Assembly (NCBI RefSeq): GCF_900128955.1 | Contig: NZ_FQTY01000002.1 | Coordinates: 62,001-126,000 of the forward strand | DNA from: Tissierella praeacuta DSM 18095 | Lineage (GTDB): Bacteria; Bacillota; Clostridia; Tissierellales; Tissierellaceae | Direction: 5' to 3' | DNA length: 64,000 nt | In this document: positions 35,859 to 44,753 of the stretch, one piece after another | Layout of the letters: each line of letters begins with the position of its first letter | How positions within the stretch are numbered: the stretch's first letter is position 1 | Translations under genes and position numbers: made by a program | Notes under the pieces: generated by a model | Database searches by the model: none | Seen by the model: the letters and a program-made list of their open reading frames with translations, nothing else | Told to the model about the DNA's origin: nothing

Positions 35859-37097
35859 GTGAAGACAACTATATTTACTGGTGGATTATTGATAAGAGGA
35901 AATGGAGAAGTAGTGGACAACTCCATGGTTGTTGTTGAAGGAACAAAGATTAAATATGCAGGACCTATTATGAATATTGATTCTGATGGAGAAAAGATAG
36001 ATATAACTGGAAAAACTATTATGCCAGGTCTAATAGATACACATCTTCATTTTAGTGGAAACCTAAGTGATAATGATACGGAATGGGTTCTTGAACCAGT
36101 TATACAAAAGACTATAGTTGCTGTAGCTCAGGCTAAGGAAGCATTGGAACATGGATTAACAACTGTTGGAGAAATTTCCCGATCAGGTATTCATATTAGA
36201 AATATGATTGAGAAAGGCATTATTCCCGGACCTAGAGTTATAACAACTGGTCTTGGGTTTTGCAGAACTGCTGGACATGGAGATTCTCATGAATTGCCTT
36301 TAGAATATAACAATGATTCCCATCCTTGGGCTGAAAGAGTAGATGGACCTTGGGAACTTAGGAAAGCTATTAGAAAAAGACTTCGTGAAAACCCAGATGC
36401 AGTTAAGATTTGGTCTACAGGCGGAGGGATATGGAGATACGATGCTAAAGCAGCTACCCATTACTCCATGGAGGAAATACAAGCAGTAGTTGATGAATGT
36501 AATATGGTAGGCATCCCAGTATGGTCCCATGCAGAAGGCTATGAAGGTGCATTAAATTCATGTAAAGCTGGTGTGTCAGCTATTATCCATGGACAAGAGT
36601 TAAATGAAGAATGTCTAGAAATCATGAAGGAAAAGGATATTACCTTCTGTCCTACTTTACAGTTTTTCTATGAATGGTTCACTGTATATGAGCCACCTTA
36701 TAGACCTATACATGATAAATATCCAGGTAATACAACTGCAGAGAAAGAATTAAATCGTATAATAGATAATCTGCAAAATGCCAATAAGAAGGGAATTCGT
36801 ATAACAGTAGGGTCAGATTCATTTTGCAGTAGTTTAACTCCTTATGGAAAGTATGCCATAACTGAAATGTATGCTCTAAATAAAGCTGGTTTATCGGAGA
36901 TGGAAGTAATATTAGCTGCAACGAAGAATGGTGCAGAGATGTTAAAAATAGATGATATTACTGGAACTCTAGATGAAGGTAAGTATGCTGATTTAATAGT
37001 TCTTCAAGATAATCCGCTTCAAGATATTCATAATATATCCGTTGAAAAGATGGAAGTAATTATGAAGGAAGGGGAATTTGTAAGGCGATTAATATAA
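35859..37097 (+). CDS. Amidohydrolase family protein (imidazolonepropionase/prolidase-like)
   Basis: A 412-residue metal-dependent hydrolase. The HxH metal motif is DTHLHFSG, a lysine suitable for carbamylation lies in AVKIWSTGGG, metal His residues are in WSHAEGY and IIHGQEL, and the catalytic Asp is in TVGSDSF. The C-terminal strand-rich cap (ITGTLDEGKYADLIVLQDNP) closes the composite domain. GTG 35859 is the start, 8 bp after AAGAGGAGG. The substrate (a cyclic amide or dipeptide) is not predictable. A terminator follows at 37111. Confidence 0.88.
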   Translation: MKTTIFTGGLLIRGNGEVVDNSMVVVEGTKIKYAGPIMNIDSDGEKIDITGKTIMPGLIDTHLHFSGNLSDNDTEWVLEPVIQKTIVAVAQAKEALEHGLTTVGEISRSGIHIRNMIEKGIIPGPRVITTGLGFCRTAGHGDSHELPLEYNNDSHPWAERVDGPWELRKAIRKRLRENPDAVKIWSTGGGIWRYDAKAATHYSMEEIQAVVDECNMVGIPVWSHAEGYEGALNSCKAGVSAIIHGQELNEECLEIMKEKDITFCPTLQFFYEWFTVYEPPYRPIHDKYPGNTTAEKELNRIIDNLQNANKKGIRITVGSDSFCSSLTPYGKYAITEMYALNKAGLSEMEVILAATKNGAEMLKIDDITGTLDEGKYADLIVLQDNPLQDIHNISVEKMEVIMKEGEFVRRLI

Positions 37098-37110
37098 AAT
37101 AATATTTAAT

Positions 37111-37150
37111 AAAAGTATCTCTCAATTTTTATAATTGGGGGATACTTTTT
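37111..37150 (+). terminator. Terminator of the amidohydrolase gene
   Basis: A 17-bp stem with two G-U pairs, AAAAGTATCTCTCAATT with AATTGGGGGATACTTTT, followed by Ts. Confidence 0.8.
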
Positions 37151-37160
37151 ATTATATAAA

Positions 37161-37188
37161 TACTATAAGTTTTATACTAGATACTATA
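37161..37188 (+). promoter_or_regulatory. Paired TACTATA motifs upstream of the RpiR gene
   Basis: TACTATA occurs at 37161-37167 and 37182-37188, 21 bp apart (two helical turns). The same heptamer recurs in the gntK promoter, so it may be the RpiR operator. Confidence 0.35.
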
Positions 37189-37246
37189 AATATGTTAAAA
37201 TATTAGAATAAGAAAAAAATTTTTTTCTAATAAAAGGAGAATGATT

Positions 37247-38104
37247 ATGGATAAAAATAATGAAAAGGGTTGTTTAGAAAGAATTGTAAAGTTGTATAGT
37301 AATTTAAATAAGGCAGAAAAGAAAGCAGCAAAATATATATTAGAAAATCCTAGAGATATAGTACATTTTTCAATAACAGAACTTGCTGAATCTAGTGATG
37401 TAAGTGAAACGACTATTTTTAGATTATGTAATAGTTTAGGATATAAGGGATTTCAAGATTTGAAAATTAATTTAGCAGGTACAATTATTAAGCCTATAGA
37501 AAATATACATGAGGAAATAGAAGAAGGTGATGACTCGTATATTATTATGAAAAAAGTATTAAATGCCAATATCTTTAGCATGGAGAACACCATCAAGCTA
37601 AATAATCCAGAAAAACTAGAAGCCATAAGTAAACTTATATTAAATTCCTCACAATTATTATTTTTTGGGATGGGAGGATCAGCATCCTTAGCAGAAGATG
37701 CATACCATAAATTTATTAGAACAGGGATAAAATGTAATGTAAGCGGAGATTCTCATTGGCAGGCAATGTATATATCTATGGCAGAAAAAGATGACCTAGT
37801 ATTTGCTTTTTCAAATTCTGGAAGTAATAAAGAATTGTTAGATACAATTAAGATAGCGAAAGAAAAGGGGCTGAAGGTAGTTTCTATAACAGGAAATACC
37901 AAATCTCCTATTGCACAAGAGTCAGATATTAGCTTGATCTGTTATGGAAAAGAATCTATGTTTAGATCTGAAGCTATGGAATCAAGATTAACTACATTAA
38001 TGTTAATGGATTGTATTTATATTAAGGTGGCATTAGTAAAGAAAGAAGAAACTTTAGGAAATCTTATAAAGATAAGAGATGGGATAGCCTTTAAAAGATT
38101 ATAG
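37247..38104 (+). CDS. MurR/RpiR family transcriptional regulator of gluconate genes
   Basis: A 285-residue regulator with an N-terminal helix-turn-helix (AEKKAAKYILENP, ITELAESSDVSETTIFRLCN) and a C-terminal SIS sugar-phosphate-binding domain (FFGMGGSASLAEDAYHKF, FAFSNSGSNKELLDTI). The SIS domain would sense a sugar phosphate such as 6-phosphogluconate. ATG 37247 is preferred, 6 bp after AAAGGAGA; ATG 37241 is too near that site. It stands just before gluconokinase, permease and dehydrogenase on the same strand, so it most likely controls them. Confidence 0.88.
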   Translation: MDKNNEKGCLERIVKLYSNLNKAEKKAAKYILENPRDIVHFSITELAESSDVSETTIFRLCNSLGYKGFQDLKINLAGTIIKPIENIHEEIEEGDDSYIIMKKVLNANIFSMENTIKLNNPEKLEAISKLILNSSQLLFFGMGGSASLAEDAYHKFIRTGIKCNVSGDSHWQAMYISMAEKDDLVFAFSNSGSNKELLDTIKIAKEKGLKVVSITGNTKSPIAQESDISLICYGKESMFRSEAMESRLTTLMLMDCIYIKVALVKKEETLGNLIKIRDGIAFKRL

Positions 38105-38142
38105 TAAAGTTTTCTGTCTTTAGAAAGAAATTTTCTTCATGG

Positions 38143-38201
38143 TTGAATAAATATAGTAATATGATATAATAAACAAAAAAGTTTCGTATTATTATACTAT
38201 A
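38143..38201 (+). promoter_or_regulatory. Promoter of the gluconate operon with flanking inverted repeat
   Basis: TTGAAT (38143-38148), a 16-bp spacer and TATAAT (38165-38170). TATAGTA (38152-38158) and TACTATA (38195-38201) form an inverted repeat around the -10 box and likely transcription start. Confidence 0.5.
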
Positions 38202-38220
38202 GATTATAGGAGGAACAAAA

Positions 38221-39750
38221 ATGTTTTCTGTTGGGATAGACATTGGTACCACAAGCACAAAGGCTATATTATTTGATGAAAATGGTAAAATGTATGGAAA
38301 ATCATTAAAAGAATATCCAATTAATAGACCATCACCTGCCATGAGAGAACAGAACATACAAGAAATCTTTAATGCAGTAATAACTACACTCAGTGAAGTA
38401 TCAAAGTTAGCTAAAGATTTAAAAGGAGAGGTTTCTTTTGTTTCCTTTTCTTGTATGATGCATAGCATTATTGCAGTAGATGAAAATTGTAATCCTCTTA
38501 CAGAATGTATTATTTGGGCAGATAGTAGAAGCGTTGATTATGCAGAAGAATATAAGAATAATGGAAAAGGAATAGAGCTGTATAAAAGAACTGGTACTCC
38601 TTGTCATCCAATGTCACCTCTTTATAAGATTATGTGGATAAGAGACAATCAACCAGAAATATTTAATAGGACTTATAAGTTTATTTCAATAAAAGAATAT
38701 ATTTTATATAAATTTTTTAATGAATATATTGTGGATTACTCCATAGCATCAGCTACAGGTATGTTTAATATATATGATTTTAAATGGGATGAAGAGGCAC
38801 TTAGACTTGCAGGAATTAAAGAAAGTCAATTATCTAAGGCATTTCCTACTACATATTACATTAAAGGAATGAATGAGAAATATCAAATATTAACAGGACT
38901 TAATAATAATACTGTAATAGTCTTAGGCGGTAGTGATGGCTGTTTAGCTAATCTTGGCTCAAATGGCATAGAAGTTGGTTCAGCAGTAGTCACTATAGGA
39001 ACTAGTGGAGCAATTAGAGTAGTATCTGATAAACCTATGATAGATAGTGAGGGAAGAACTTTTTGCTATATATTAACTGAAGATAAGTATGTATCAGGAG
39101 GCCCAATAAATAATGGGGGAATGGTTTATCGTTGGTTTAGAGATAATTTTTCTCAAAAGGAGATAGAAGAGGCAGATAAATTAAATATAGATCCCTATGA
39201 ATTAATTAATATTTTAGTAGAAAATACCAAGGTAGGTAGTGATGGGTTAATTTTTCTACCTTTTTTAACAGGAGAAAGAGCACCTTATTGGAATGCAAAT
39301 TTAAGGGGGGCTTTTGTAGGAATATCTGATATTCACAAGAGAAGACATTTTGCTAGAGCTATAGTTGAAGGCATATCCTATGCTATAAATGATGTATTTC
39401 AAGTATTAAAGGAATTAACAGATAAAATTGATGTAATATATGTTAATGGCGGATTTACAAAATCAAAGTTATGGATTCAAATACTATGTGATATCTTAAA
39501 TACTAATATTGTTGTATCCAATAATTATGAAAGCCCCTGTTTAGGAGCAGTAATGTTAGGTATGGTAGCAGTAAATAAGGTCAAAGATTTTTCTGAGTTA
39601 AGTTATATGCTGGAAGATGGAGATAGGTATACTACGACAGAAGCTAAAGAGTTATATGAAGAATTATTCAATATTTATCAAGAAATTATTTTTAGCTCGA
39701 TGAATGTGTTAGAAAAACTGGCACATTTTCAAAAAAATAAAATATCTTAG
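38221..39750 (+). CDS. gntK: Gluconokinase (FGGY family)
   Basis: It phosphorylates gluconate to 6-phosphogluconate. The 509-residue FGGY kinase has the N-terminal phosphate loop VGIDIGTTSTKAILFD, the substrate-side segment WADSRSVDYAE, the second FGGY domain with GGSDGCLANLGSNG and TIGTSGAIRVV, and the signature FLPFLTGERAPYWNANLRGAFVG. The catalytic Asp is in the GGSDG stretch. Its place between an RpiR regulator and a GntP permease makes gluconate the best substrate. ATAGGAGG precedes the start. Confidence 0.92.
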   Translation: MFSVGIDIGTTSTKAILFDENGKMYGKSLKEYPINRPSPAMREQNIQEIFNAVITTLSEVSKLAKDLKGEVSFVSFSCMMHSIIAVDENCNPLTECIIWADSRSVDYAEEYKNNGKGIELYKRTGTPCHPMSPLYKIMWIRDNQPEIFNRTYKFISIKEYILYKFFNEYIVDYSIASATGMFNIYDFKWDEEALRLAGIKESQLSKAFPTTYYIKGMNEKYQILTGLNNNTVIVLGGSDGCLANLGSNGIEVGSAVVTIGTSGAIRVVSDKPMIDSEGRTFCYILTEDKYVSGGPINNGGMVYRWFRDNFSQKEIEEADKLNIDPYELINILVENTKVGSDGLIFLPFLTGERAPYWNANLRGAFVGISDIHKRRHFARAIVEGISYAINDVFQVLKELTDKIDVIYVNGGFTKSKLWIQILCDILNTNIVVSNNYESPCLGAVMLGMVAVNKVKDFSELSYMLEDGDRYTTTEAKELYEELFNIYQEIIFSSMNVLEKLAHFQKNKIS

Positions 39751-39762
39751 GAGGGTAAAAGT

Positions 39763-41109
39763 ATGCAAAGCCAACTGTATTTAGTATCACTTCTTATTAT
39801 TTCGGTTGCGGTATTATTATTTCTTATTATGAAACTTAAACTCCATGCTTTTGTTTCTCTATTGATAGTTAGTATGCTAACAGCAATTGCTGCTGGAATG
39901 CCTATTCAATCTATTATGGGAACAATACAATCTGGTATGGGAGGAACTTTAGGTTTCATATCAGTAGTAGTAGGATTAGGTGCTATGTTTGGTCAAATGT
40001 TAGAAGTATCTGGAGGCGCAGAGAGATTAGCTAGAACTCTTATTAAATCTTTCGGAAAAGATAGGGCAGCTTGGGCATTAGGATTGGCTGGGTTTATTAT
40101 ATCAATACCAGTATTCTTCGATGTAGGATTTATTATTTTAGTTCCATTAGTTTACTCATTATCTAAAGAAACTAAAAAATCTTTACTTCATTATGGAATA
40201 CCATTATTGGCAGGATTAGCAGTAACTCATGCATTTGTACCACCTACACCAGGGCCTGTTGCAGTTGCTCAATTAGTTGGAGCAGATTTAGGTAAGGTAA
40301 TTTTGTTTGGTATTATTGCAGGTATCCCAGCTATGATTATAGCTGGTCCAGTATTTGGAAAGTTTATTGGTGAAAGAATATATGCAGATATACCAGAGTA
40401 TATGTCCTTTGACGATAGTATTGTAACAAAGGATGATAAAGATTTACCGTCTTTTTCATTAATAATTACATTAATACTAATTCCAATAGTTTTAATATTA
40501 TTAAATACTTCAGCAACTGTATTTTTGCCTGAAGGCAACTCATTGAGAAATATTGTAAGTTTTATTGGACATCCTTTTTCAGCCTTGACTATTGCAACTG
40601 TATTGGCATTTGTTACTCTTGGTAAACATAAGGGACTTAGTAGAGAAGAAGTAAGTAAAGTTGCTACTGCAGCTCTGGCGCCAACAGGACTAATTTTATT
40701 GGTTACAGGTGCTGGTGGTATATTTAAACAAGTTCTTACAGATAGTAATATAGGAAAGATGTTAGCAGAAGGATTGGCTAGTTCAAGTATGAATCCAATT
40801 ATTTTAGCATTCTTAATTGCAACAGTAGTTAGGGTTGCAGCAGGCTCAGCAACAGTAGCTATGATGACTGCAGGCGGTATTATGGCTCCTCTTCTTCCAG
40901 CTTTTAATGTAGAGCCAGCATTAGTAGTAATTGCCATTGCCTCTGGTGCAACTGTACTTTCCCATGTAAATGATAGTGGATTTTGGTTAGTAAATAGATA
41001 TTTTGGAATATCAGAAAAGGATACATTAAAGTCTTGGACTGTAATGGAAACATTAATTGGTATAGTGGGATTGATATCAGCTCTAATATTAAGTATATTT
41101 ATTAAGTAA
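39763..41109 (+). CDS. gntP: Gluconate permease, GntP family
   Basis: A 448-residue proton symporter with about 12-14 membrane helices. GntP family marks are GLGAMFGQMLEVSGGAERLA, the conserved loop FVPPTPGPVAVAQLVGAD and AAGSATVAMMTAGG near the end. It takes up gluconate or a related aldonate. It begins 12 bp after gntK with GGAGGG and ends before a hairpin at 41114. Confidence 0.93.
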   Translation: MQSQLYLVSLLIISVAVLLFLIMKLKLHAFVSLLIVSMLTAIAAGMPIQSIMGTIQSGMGGTLGFISVVVGLGAMFGQMLEVSGGAERLARTLIKSFGKDRAAWALGLAGFIISIPVFFDVGFIILVPLVYSLSKETKKSLLHYGIPLLAGLAVTHAFVPPTPGPVAVAQLVGADLGKVILFGIIAGIPAMIIAGPVFGKFIGERIYADIPEYMSFDDSIVTKDDKDLPSFSLIITLILIPIVLILLNTSATVFLPEGNSLRNIVSFIGHPFSALTIATVLAFVTLGKHKGLSREEVSKVATAALAPTGLILLVTGAGGIFKQVLTDSNIGKMLAEGLASSSMNPIILAFLIATVVRVAAGSATVAMMTAGGIMAPLLPAFNVEPALVVIAIASGATVLSHVNDSGFWLVNRYFGISEKDTLKSWTVMETLIGIVGLISALILSIFIK

Positions 41110-41113
41110 AAGT

Positions 41114-41152
41114 AAATAATCCTCCTGTACTTTTGTATGGGAGGATTATTTT
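41114..41152 (+). terminator. Hairpin between gntP and gnd
   Basis: A 17-nt-arm stem AAATAATCCTCC.../...GGAGGATTATTT with Ts. It may end or lower transcription before gnd. Confidence 0.75.
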
Positions 41153-41196
41153 ACGGATGGATTATGTTATTGATTAACTAAAGAGAGGATGGTAAT

Positions 41197-42093
41197 ATGG
41201 AAGTTGGAATAATTGGACTTGGAAAAATGGGCTATAACTTGGCGTTAAATTTAAAGAAAAATGGACATAAGGTTGTAGCCTATGATGTATCTGAGGAAAA
41301 TGTAAAAAATATTATTGAAAAAGAAATAGAGGGTGTTTTTTCTATTGAAGATTTAGTAAGCAAACTAAATAATAGAAAAATTATATGGTTAATGATACCA
41401 GCAGGAGAAATTGTTGATGAAGTAATTAAAGAACTTCTAAATTATTTATCAGATAGGGATATAATAATTGATGCTGGAAATTCAAATTATAAGGATTCTA
41501 TTAGAAGATATAATTATTTGAAAGAAAAAAACATTGAGTTTCTAGATTGTGGAACCAGTGGTGGACCATCTGGAGCATTAAATGGAGCTTGTTTAATGAT
41601 AGGTGGAGATGAAAATATATATAATTATTGTGAAGAAATGTTTGAAGATATATCTGTAAAAGGTGGATATCTATATGTAGGTAAAGCAGGTTCTGGACAT
41701 TTTGTAAAAATGGTTCACAATGGAATTGAATATGGTATGATGCAATCAATAGCAGAAGGTTTTGAAGTGCTGCATAAATCTGAGTACGATATAGATTATG
41801 AAAAGGTAGCAAAGTTATGGAATAATGGCTCTGTAATTAGATCTTGGTTAATGGAACTAGTAGAAATAGCTTTTAATAAAGATAAAAATCTTGAGTCTAT
41901 AAAAGGAATTATGCAATCTTCGGGAGAAGGGAAATGGACAGTAGAAACAGCACTAGATTTACAAGTGCCTACGCCAGTTATTGCAATGTCACTATTTATG
42001 AGATATAGATCACTAGAAGAAGATACTTTTGCAGGGAAAATAGTAGCTGCCCTTAGAAATGAATTTGGTGGACACGAAGTTAAAAAAAGATGA
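41197..42093 (+). CDS. gnd: 6-Phosphogluconate dehydrogenase, decarboxylating (short NAD-type, YqeC/GndA-like)
   Basis: It converts 6-phosphogluconate to ribulose 5-phosphate. The 298-residue short form has the Rossmann motif IGLGKMGYNLALNL, the substrate loop LDCGTSGGPSGALNGACLM, and catalytic Lys/His in SGHFVKMVHNGIEYGMMQ. Short forms are usually NAD-dependent. GAGAGGATGG precedes ATG 41197. With gntP and gntK it gives a complete entry of gluconate into the pentose phosphate pool. Confidence 0.93.
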   Translation: MEVGIIGLGKMGYNLALNLKKNGHKVVAYDVSEENVKNIIEKEIEGVFSIEDLVSKLNNRKIIWLMIPAGEIVDEVIKELLNYLSDRDIIIDAGNSNYKDSIRRYNYLKEKNIEFLDCGTSGGPSGALNGACLMIGGDENIYNYCEEMFEDISVKGGYLYVGKAGSGHFVKMVHNGIEYGMMQSIAEGFEVLHKSEYDIDYEKVAKLWNNGSVIRSWLMELVEIAFNKDKNLESIKGIMQSSGEGKWTVETALDLQVPTPVIAMSLFMRYRSLEEDTFAGKIVAALRNEFGGHEVKKR

Positions 42094-42119
42094 TTATTTA
42101 AACTTAATTAAAAAATAGA

Positions 42120-42149
42120 TATCCCCTTGACTATTATAGTAAGGGGATA
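42120..42149. terminator. Hairpin between gnd and rsiV (convergent)
   Basis: A 9-bp stem TATCCCCTT/AAGGGGATA with a 12-nt loop. The flanking runs are weak but the placement between two converging genes fits a shared terminator. Confidence 0.6.
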
Positions 42150-42162
42150 AATTTATTGAAAT

Positions 42163-43059
42163 TTATTTTATATATTCATTGCTAATTAGTATATCTGATA
42201 TTGCTTCTGTTGGAATAATAAACTCAGGGTTTCCCATGTATCCAGGGGCTACTTCATATTTATCAAAGGAGATTACTAATTTTCCTTCACTTGTGATATA
42301 GAAACTTTGATCATTTGAAATCTTTTCAAAAGGATCTACAAGTTCTTTGTCTAGATTTTCAACCCAGTAAACCTTATTTTCATCGGATTTCATTTGTTCT
42401 TTCATTTGACTCTTAATATTTTCGCTTATAATATCAACATAGGTACTATCCTTAAATAAACTAGGTAATGTTATTAAAATTTGCTTTTCTTTATCTATAG
42501 TATCGTATTTAATTGTTGTTGAAGATGAAGCCGCTGTATTTACAACAAAACGTCCTATAGAAAGTATTTTATCTGTATCAGTTTTTATTTCATATCCATG
42601 ATCTATCCCTAGATGTCCGCCACCATCTTTTTCCAAATCCTTCATATCCTTCATAAATGCATCATATAGTCCCTTGCCTTCGTTTAAATATTTTTCATTT
42701 AAACTATTTTCTAATTCCTTATTTTCTAAGCCTTGCACTTCTGGAACTTTAATATCGGCATTATAAGTATCTTCATCTATTTTATATTCTCTAAATGTCA
42801 ATACCTTTACTATTCCACCTACAACGGGTACCTTTGATAAGGTACTTGCTAATACTGGACTAGAGTTTACCCCAGCTGTTAATAAAACAATTGATGCAGC
42901 TACAGATGCTGATGTTACTTTTATTTTTTTAATATTATTTTTTCTTTTCATGTTTTTCCTCCCATTTTTTATTGCTTTTCTAACTAAAAAATCTAACTCT
43001 TCTGGAATTTGAGTATTTATATGATCTTGTTTTAGTTGTTCCAGATTTCTATTATTCAT
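42163..43059 (-). CDS. rsiV: Anti-sigma factor of the RsiV type
   Basis: A 298-residue single-pass membrane protein. The short cytosolic head (about 1-50) would hold the sigma factor. One helix follows (VTSASVAASIVLLTAGV), then an external DUF4179/DUF3298-like domain with FREYKIDEDTYNADIKVP, FVVNTAASSSTTIKYD and PGYMGNPEFIIP. RsiV-type proteins bind lysozyme and are cleaved to free sigma V. I use the ATG at 43059 behind GGAGGT; the longer frame lacks a site. The start overlaps the end of the sigma gene. Confidence 0.85.
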   Translation of the reverse strand: MNNRNLEQLKQDHINTQIPEELDFLVRKAIKNGRKNMKRKNNIKKIKVTSASVAASIVLLTAGVNSSPVLASTLSKVPVVGGIVKVLTFREYKIDEDTYNADIKVPEVQGLENKELENSLNEKYLNEGKGLYDAFMKDMKDLEKDGGGHLGIDHGYEIKTDTDKILSIGRFVVNTAASSSTTIKYDTIDKEKQILITLPSLFKDSTYVDIISENIKSQMKEQMKSDENKVYWVENLDKELVDPFEKISNDQSFYITSEGKLVISFDKYEVAPGYMGNPEFIIPTEAISDILISNEYIK

Positions 43060-43561
43060 TGTTGACCTCCTTATTTTTATCATCCATTGAGATACGTAAT
43101 TTTTTTAGACCGTTATAAAGTCGAGTTTTTACAGTATTTATATTTTCATCTAAAATTTCTGCAATTTCTTCTAGCTTTAAATCCTCGAAAAATCTTAGCA
43201 CTATTATACTTCGATAATTATCTGGTAAAGCTTCTAAGGCCTTTTCTAAGTCTATGTTTGGATAATTGTCAACTGCACCTATATCATTATTTAATAAAAA
43301 CTCTTCATCAGTAACAACTTCTCTTTTTCTCTTGCGAAGTAAATCTAATGAAACATTTACTATAATTCTATAAAACCAAGTTTTTATATAATCAAAATTT
43401 TTAAGTGAATCAATAGATGAAAAAGCTTTATAAATAGATTCTTGAACAACGTCCAATGCATCATCAATATTTTTTACATAACTATAAGCTAGCCTATAAA
43501 AAAGTTCTTTGTTTTCAATAATATAATTTTCAAGTTGTTTTTCTAATTTGTTATTTGCCAT
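43052..43561 (-). CDS. sigV: ECF sigma factor (SigV-like)
   Basis: A 169-residue group 4 sigma factor with region 2 (LAYSVKNIDDALDVVQESIY has the polymerase-binding and -10 recognition helices in altered form: LFYRLAYSYVKNIDDALDVV) and region 4 (LPDNYRSIIVLRFFEDLKLE, then EIAEILDENINTVKTRLYNG). The gene overlaps rsiV, the usual pair. An ECF-type promoter lies upstream at 43617-43645, suggesting autoregulation. By the partner's family the stimulus may be lysozyme or envelope stress. Confidence 0.88.
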   Translation of the reverse strand: MANNKLEKQLENYIIENKELFYRLAYSYVKNIDDALDVVQESIYKAFSSIDSLKNFDYIKTWFYRIIVNVSLDLLRKRKREVVTDEEFLLNNDIGAVDNYPNIDLEKALEALPDNYRSIIVLRFFEDLKLEEIAEILDENINTVKTRLYNGLKKLRISMDDKNKEVNNE

Positions 43562-43616
43562 TCGTACGAATTTCTCCCTTCAGCTGTTGTGGGGTCTTTT
43601 TTCATCTTACACTATA

Positions 43617-43645
43617 TAGACGGATATGTAGTGTGGAAAGTTTTG
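43617..43645 (-). promoter_or_regulatory. Candidate ECF-sigma autoregulated promoter
   Basis: On the minus strand AAAACT (around 43640-43645) is followed after 17 bp by CGTCTA (43617-43622). This matches the AAC / CGTC pattern of sigma V/W-type promoters and lies about 55 bp before sigV. Confidence 0.5.
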
Positions 43646-43733
43646 GATTTGAAAAAATAATTGATAAATTTTTAAATTCCATAAAACTTCATCCATAAGA
43701 TTGTCTTATAGATTAGGCTAAAAACAAAAAGGA

Positions 43734-43776
43734 AAAGGATATTACTAAAATTATATAATTTCTAGCAATATCCTTT
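43734..43776 (-). terminator. Hairpin overlapping the end of the response regulator gene
   Basis: A 10-bp stem AAAGGATATT/AATATCCTTT spans the stop codon at 43751. Downstream on the minus strand the sequence is T-rich. Confidence 0.65.
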
Positions 43777-44521
43777 CAAATTCTTCTTTAGGGTAAACTT
43801 CTATTTTTCTAGTTTTTACTTTTCTATCTATTAATTTATTTATATCATCTTCAACTTTCCATATAGTATTTTCATAAACAATTTTTCTAAACATTTCAAT
43901 ACCTTTATAATATTGTCCTATAGCCAATATATTCTCTTCTAAAATTGTTAAAGTGGATTTTGAAATTATCTCAATTCTTTTACCATTTATGAAAACATTA
44001 ATATATTTTGCTCCTTTTCCTGCTATTTCTTTTAGATATTTGGAATAAATATTTCTTATTTCTATTTCTAGTTTATTTTTTGCATCCTCTGTTAAAATAA
44101 AACTTTGATTTATTACTAATAATCCTTCCGTTTCTTCTAAAATATCTGTAGCTATTTGAGTTAAGCTTTTTACTAAAATATCTATATCAATAGGTTTAAT
44201 TAAATATTTTTCTATTTTCAAGTCTACAGTTTCTAAAATAGTTTTTGCATCAGATAAAGCAGATGTTATAATACAAGGTATACGATATCCTCTTTCCCTT
44301 AATTCTCTCATCATTTCAATGCCATTCATATCGGACATGATTAAATCAGTTACTATTATGTCAGGCATAAACTTAATGCATAATCTTATGCCAGCATTTC
44401 CATTCTCTGCCATGATTATTTTTCCAACCTTTTTCTTCAAAGAATTACAAACCCAATTTCTAGTAAGATTATCATCCTCCACATATAATATTTTAATATG
44501 TTGTAATACATCTTTATTCAC
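43751..44521 (-). CDS. Response regulator with C-terminal DUF2294-like domain
   Basis: A 256-residue protein. The receiver domain (about 10-125) is complete: acidic pair in YVEDDN, phospho-Asp in DIIVTDLIMSDMNG, Thr/Ser in IITSALS and Lys in YLIKPID. The C-terminal half (INQSFILTEDAKNKLEIEI, KGAKYINVFINGKRIEIISK) has no DNA-binding helix-turn-helix; it resembles DUF2294, a small domain of unknown role. Output is therefore probably by protein contact rather than transcription. It lies downstream of the chemoreceptor on the same strand, with a terminator between them. Confidence 0.8.
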   Translation of the reverse strand: MNKDVLQHIKILYVEDDNLTRNWVCNSLKKKVGKIIMAENGNAGIRLCIKFMPDIIVTDLIMSDMNGIEMMRELRERGYRIPCIITSALSDAKTILETVDLKIEKYLIKPIDIDILVKSLTQIATDILEETEGLLVINQSFILTEDAKNKLEIEIRNIYSKYLKEIAGKGAKYINVFINGKRIEIISKSTLTILEENILAIGQYYKGIEMFRKIVYENTIWKVEDDINKLIDRKVKTRKIEVYPKEEFERILLEII

Positions 44522-44707
44522 AATTCACAGCTCCTTCTATTCTTTGCAACCTTTTTGAGATATTAATAAATTATTGATACTATAATATCATTATATATTT
44601 TTTAAAAACTTTTCCAATAGCATTAAAGTACTATAATAGAAACTATATTTACATTTGAGAATATACTAATATTTATAGATACAAGGTTATTATCAATTTA
44701 AGTTAAT

Positions 44708-44745
44708 AAAAAATCCCTTGTTTTATTTTACCAAAGGGATTTTTT
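44708..44745. terminator. Terminator of the chemoreceptor gene
   Basis: A 12-bp perfect stem AAAAAATCCCTT/AAGGGATTTTTT, with symmetric A and T tracts, lies 8 bp after the minus-strand stop at 44754. Confidence 0.88.
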
Positions 44746-44753
44746 ACTTACAA

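Noticed and set aside
40269-40937. Minus-strand open frame of 222 codons
   Set aside because: It is antisense to gntP, without a ribosome site, and its Ala/Val/Ile-rich composition mirrors the membrane-helix codons of the real gene.
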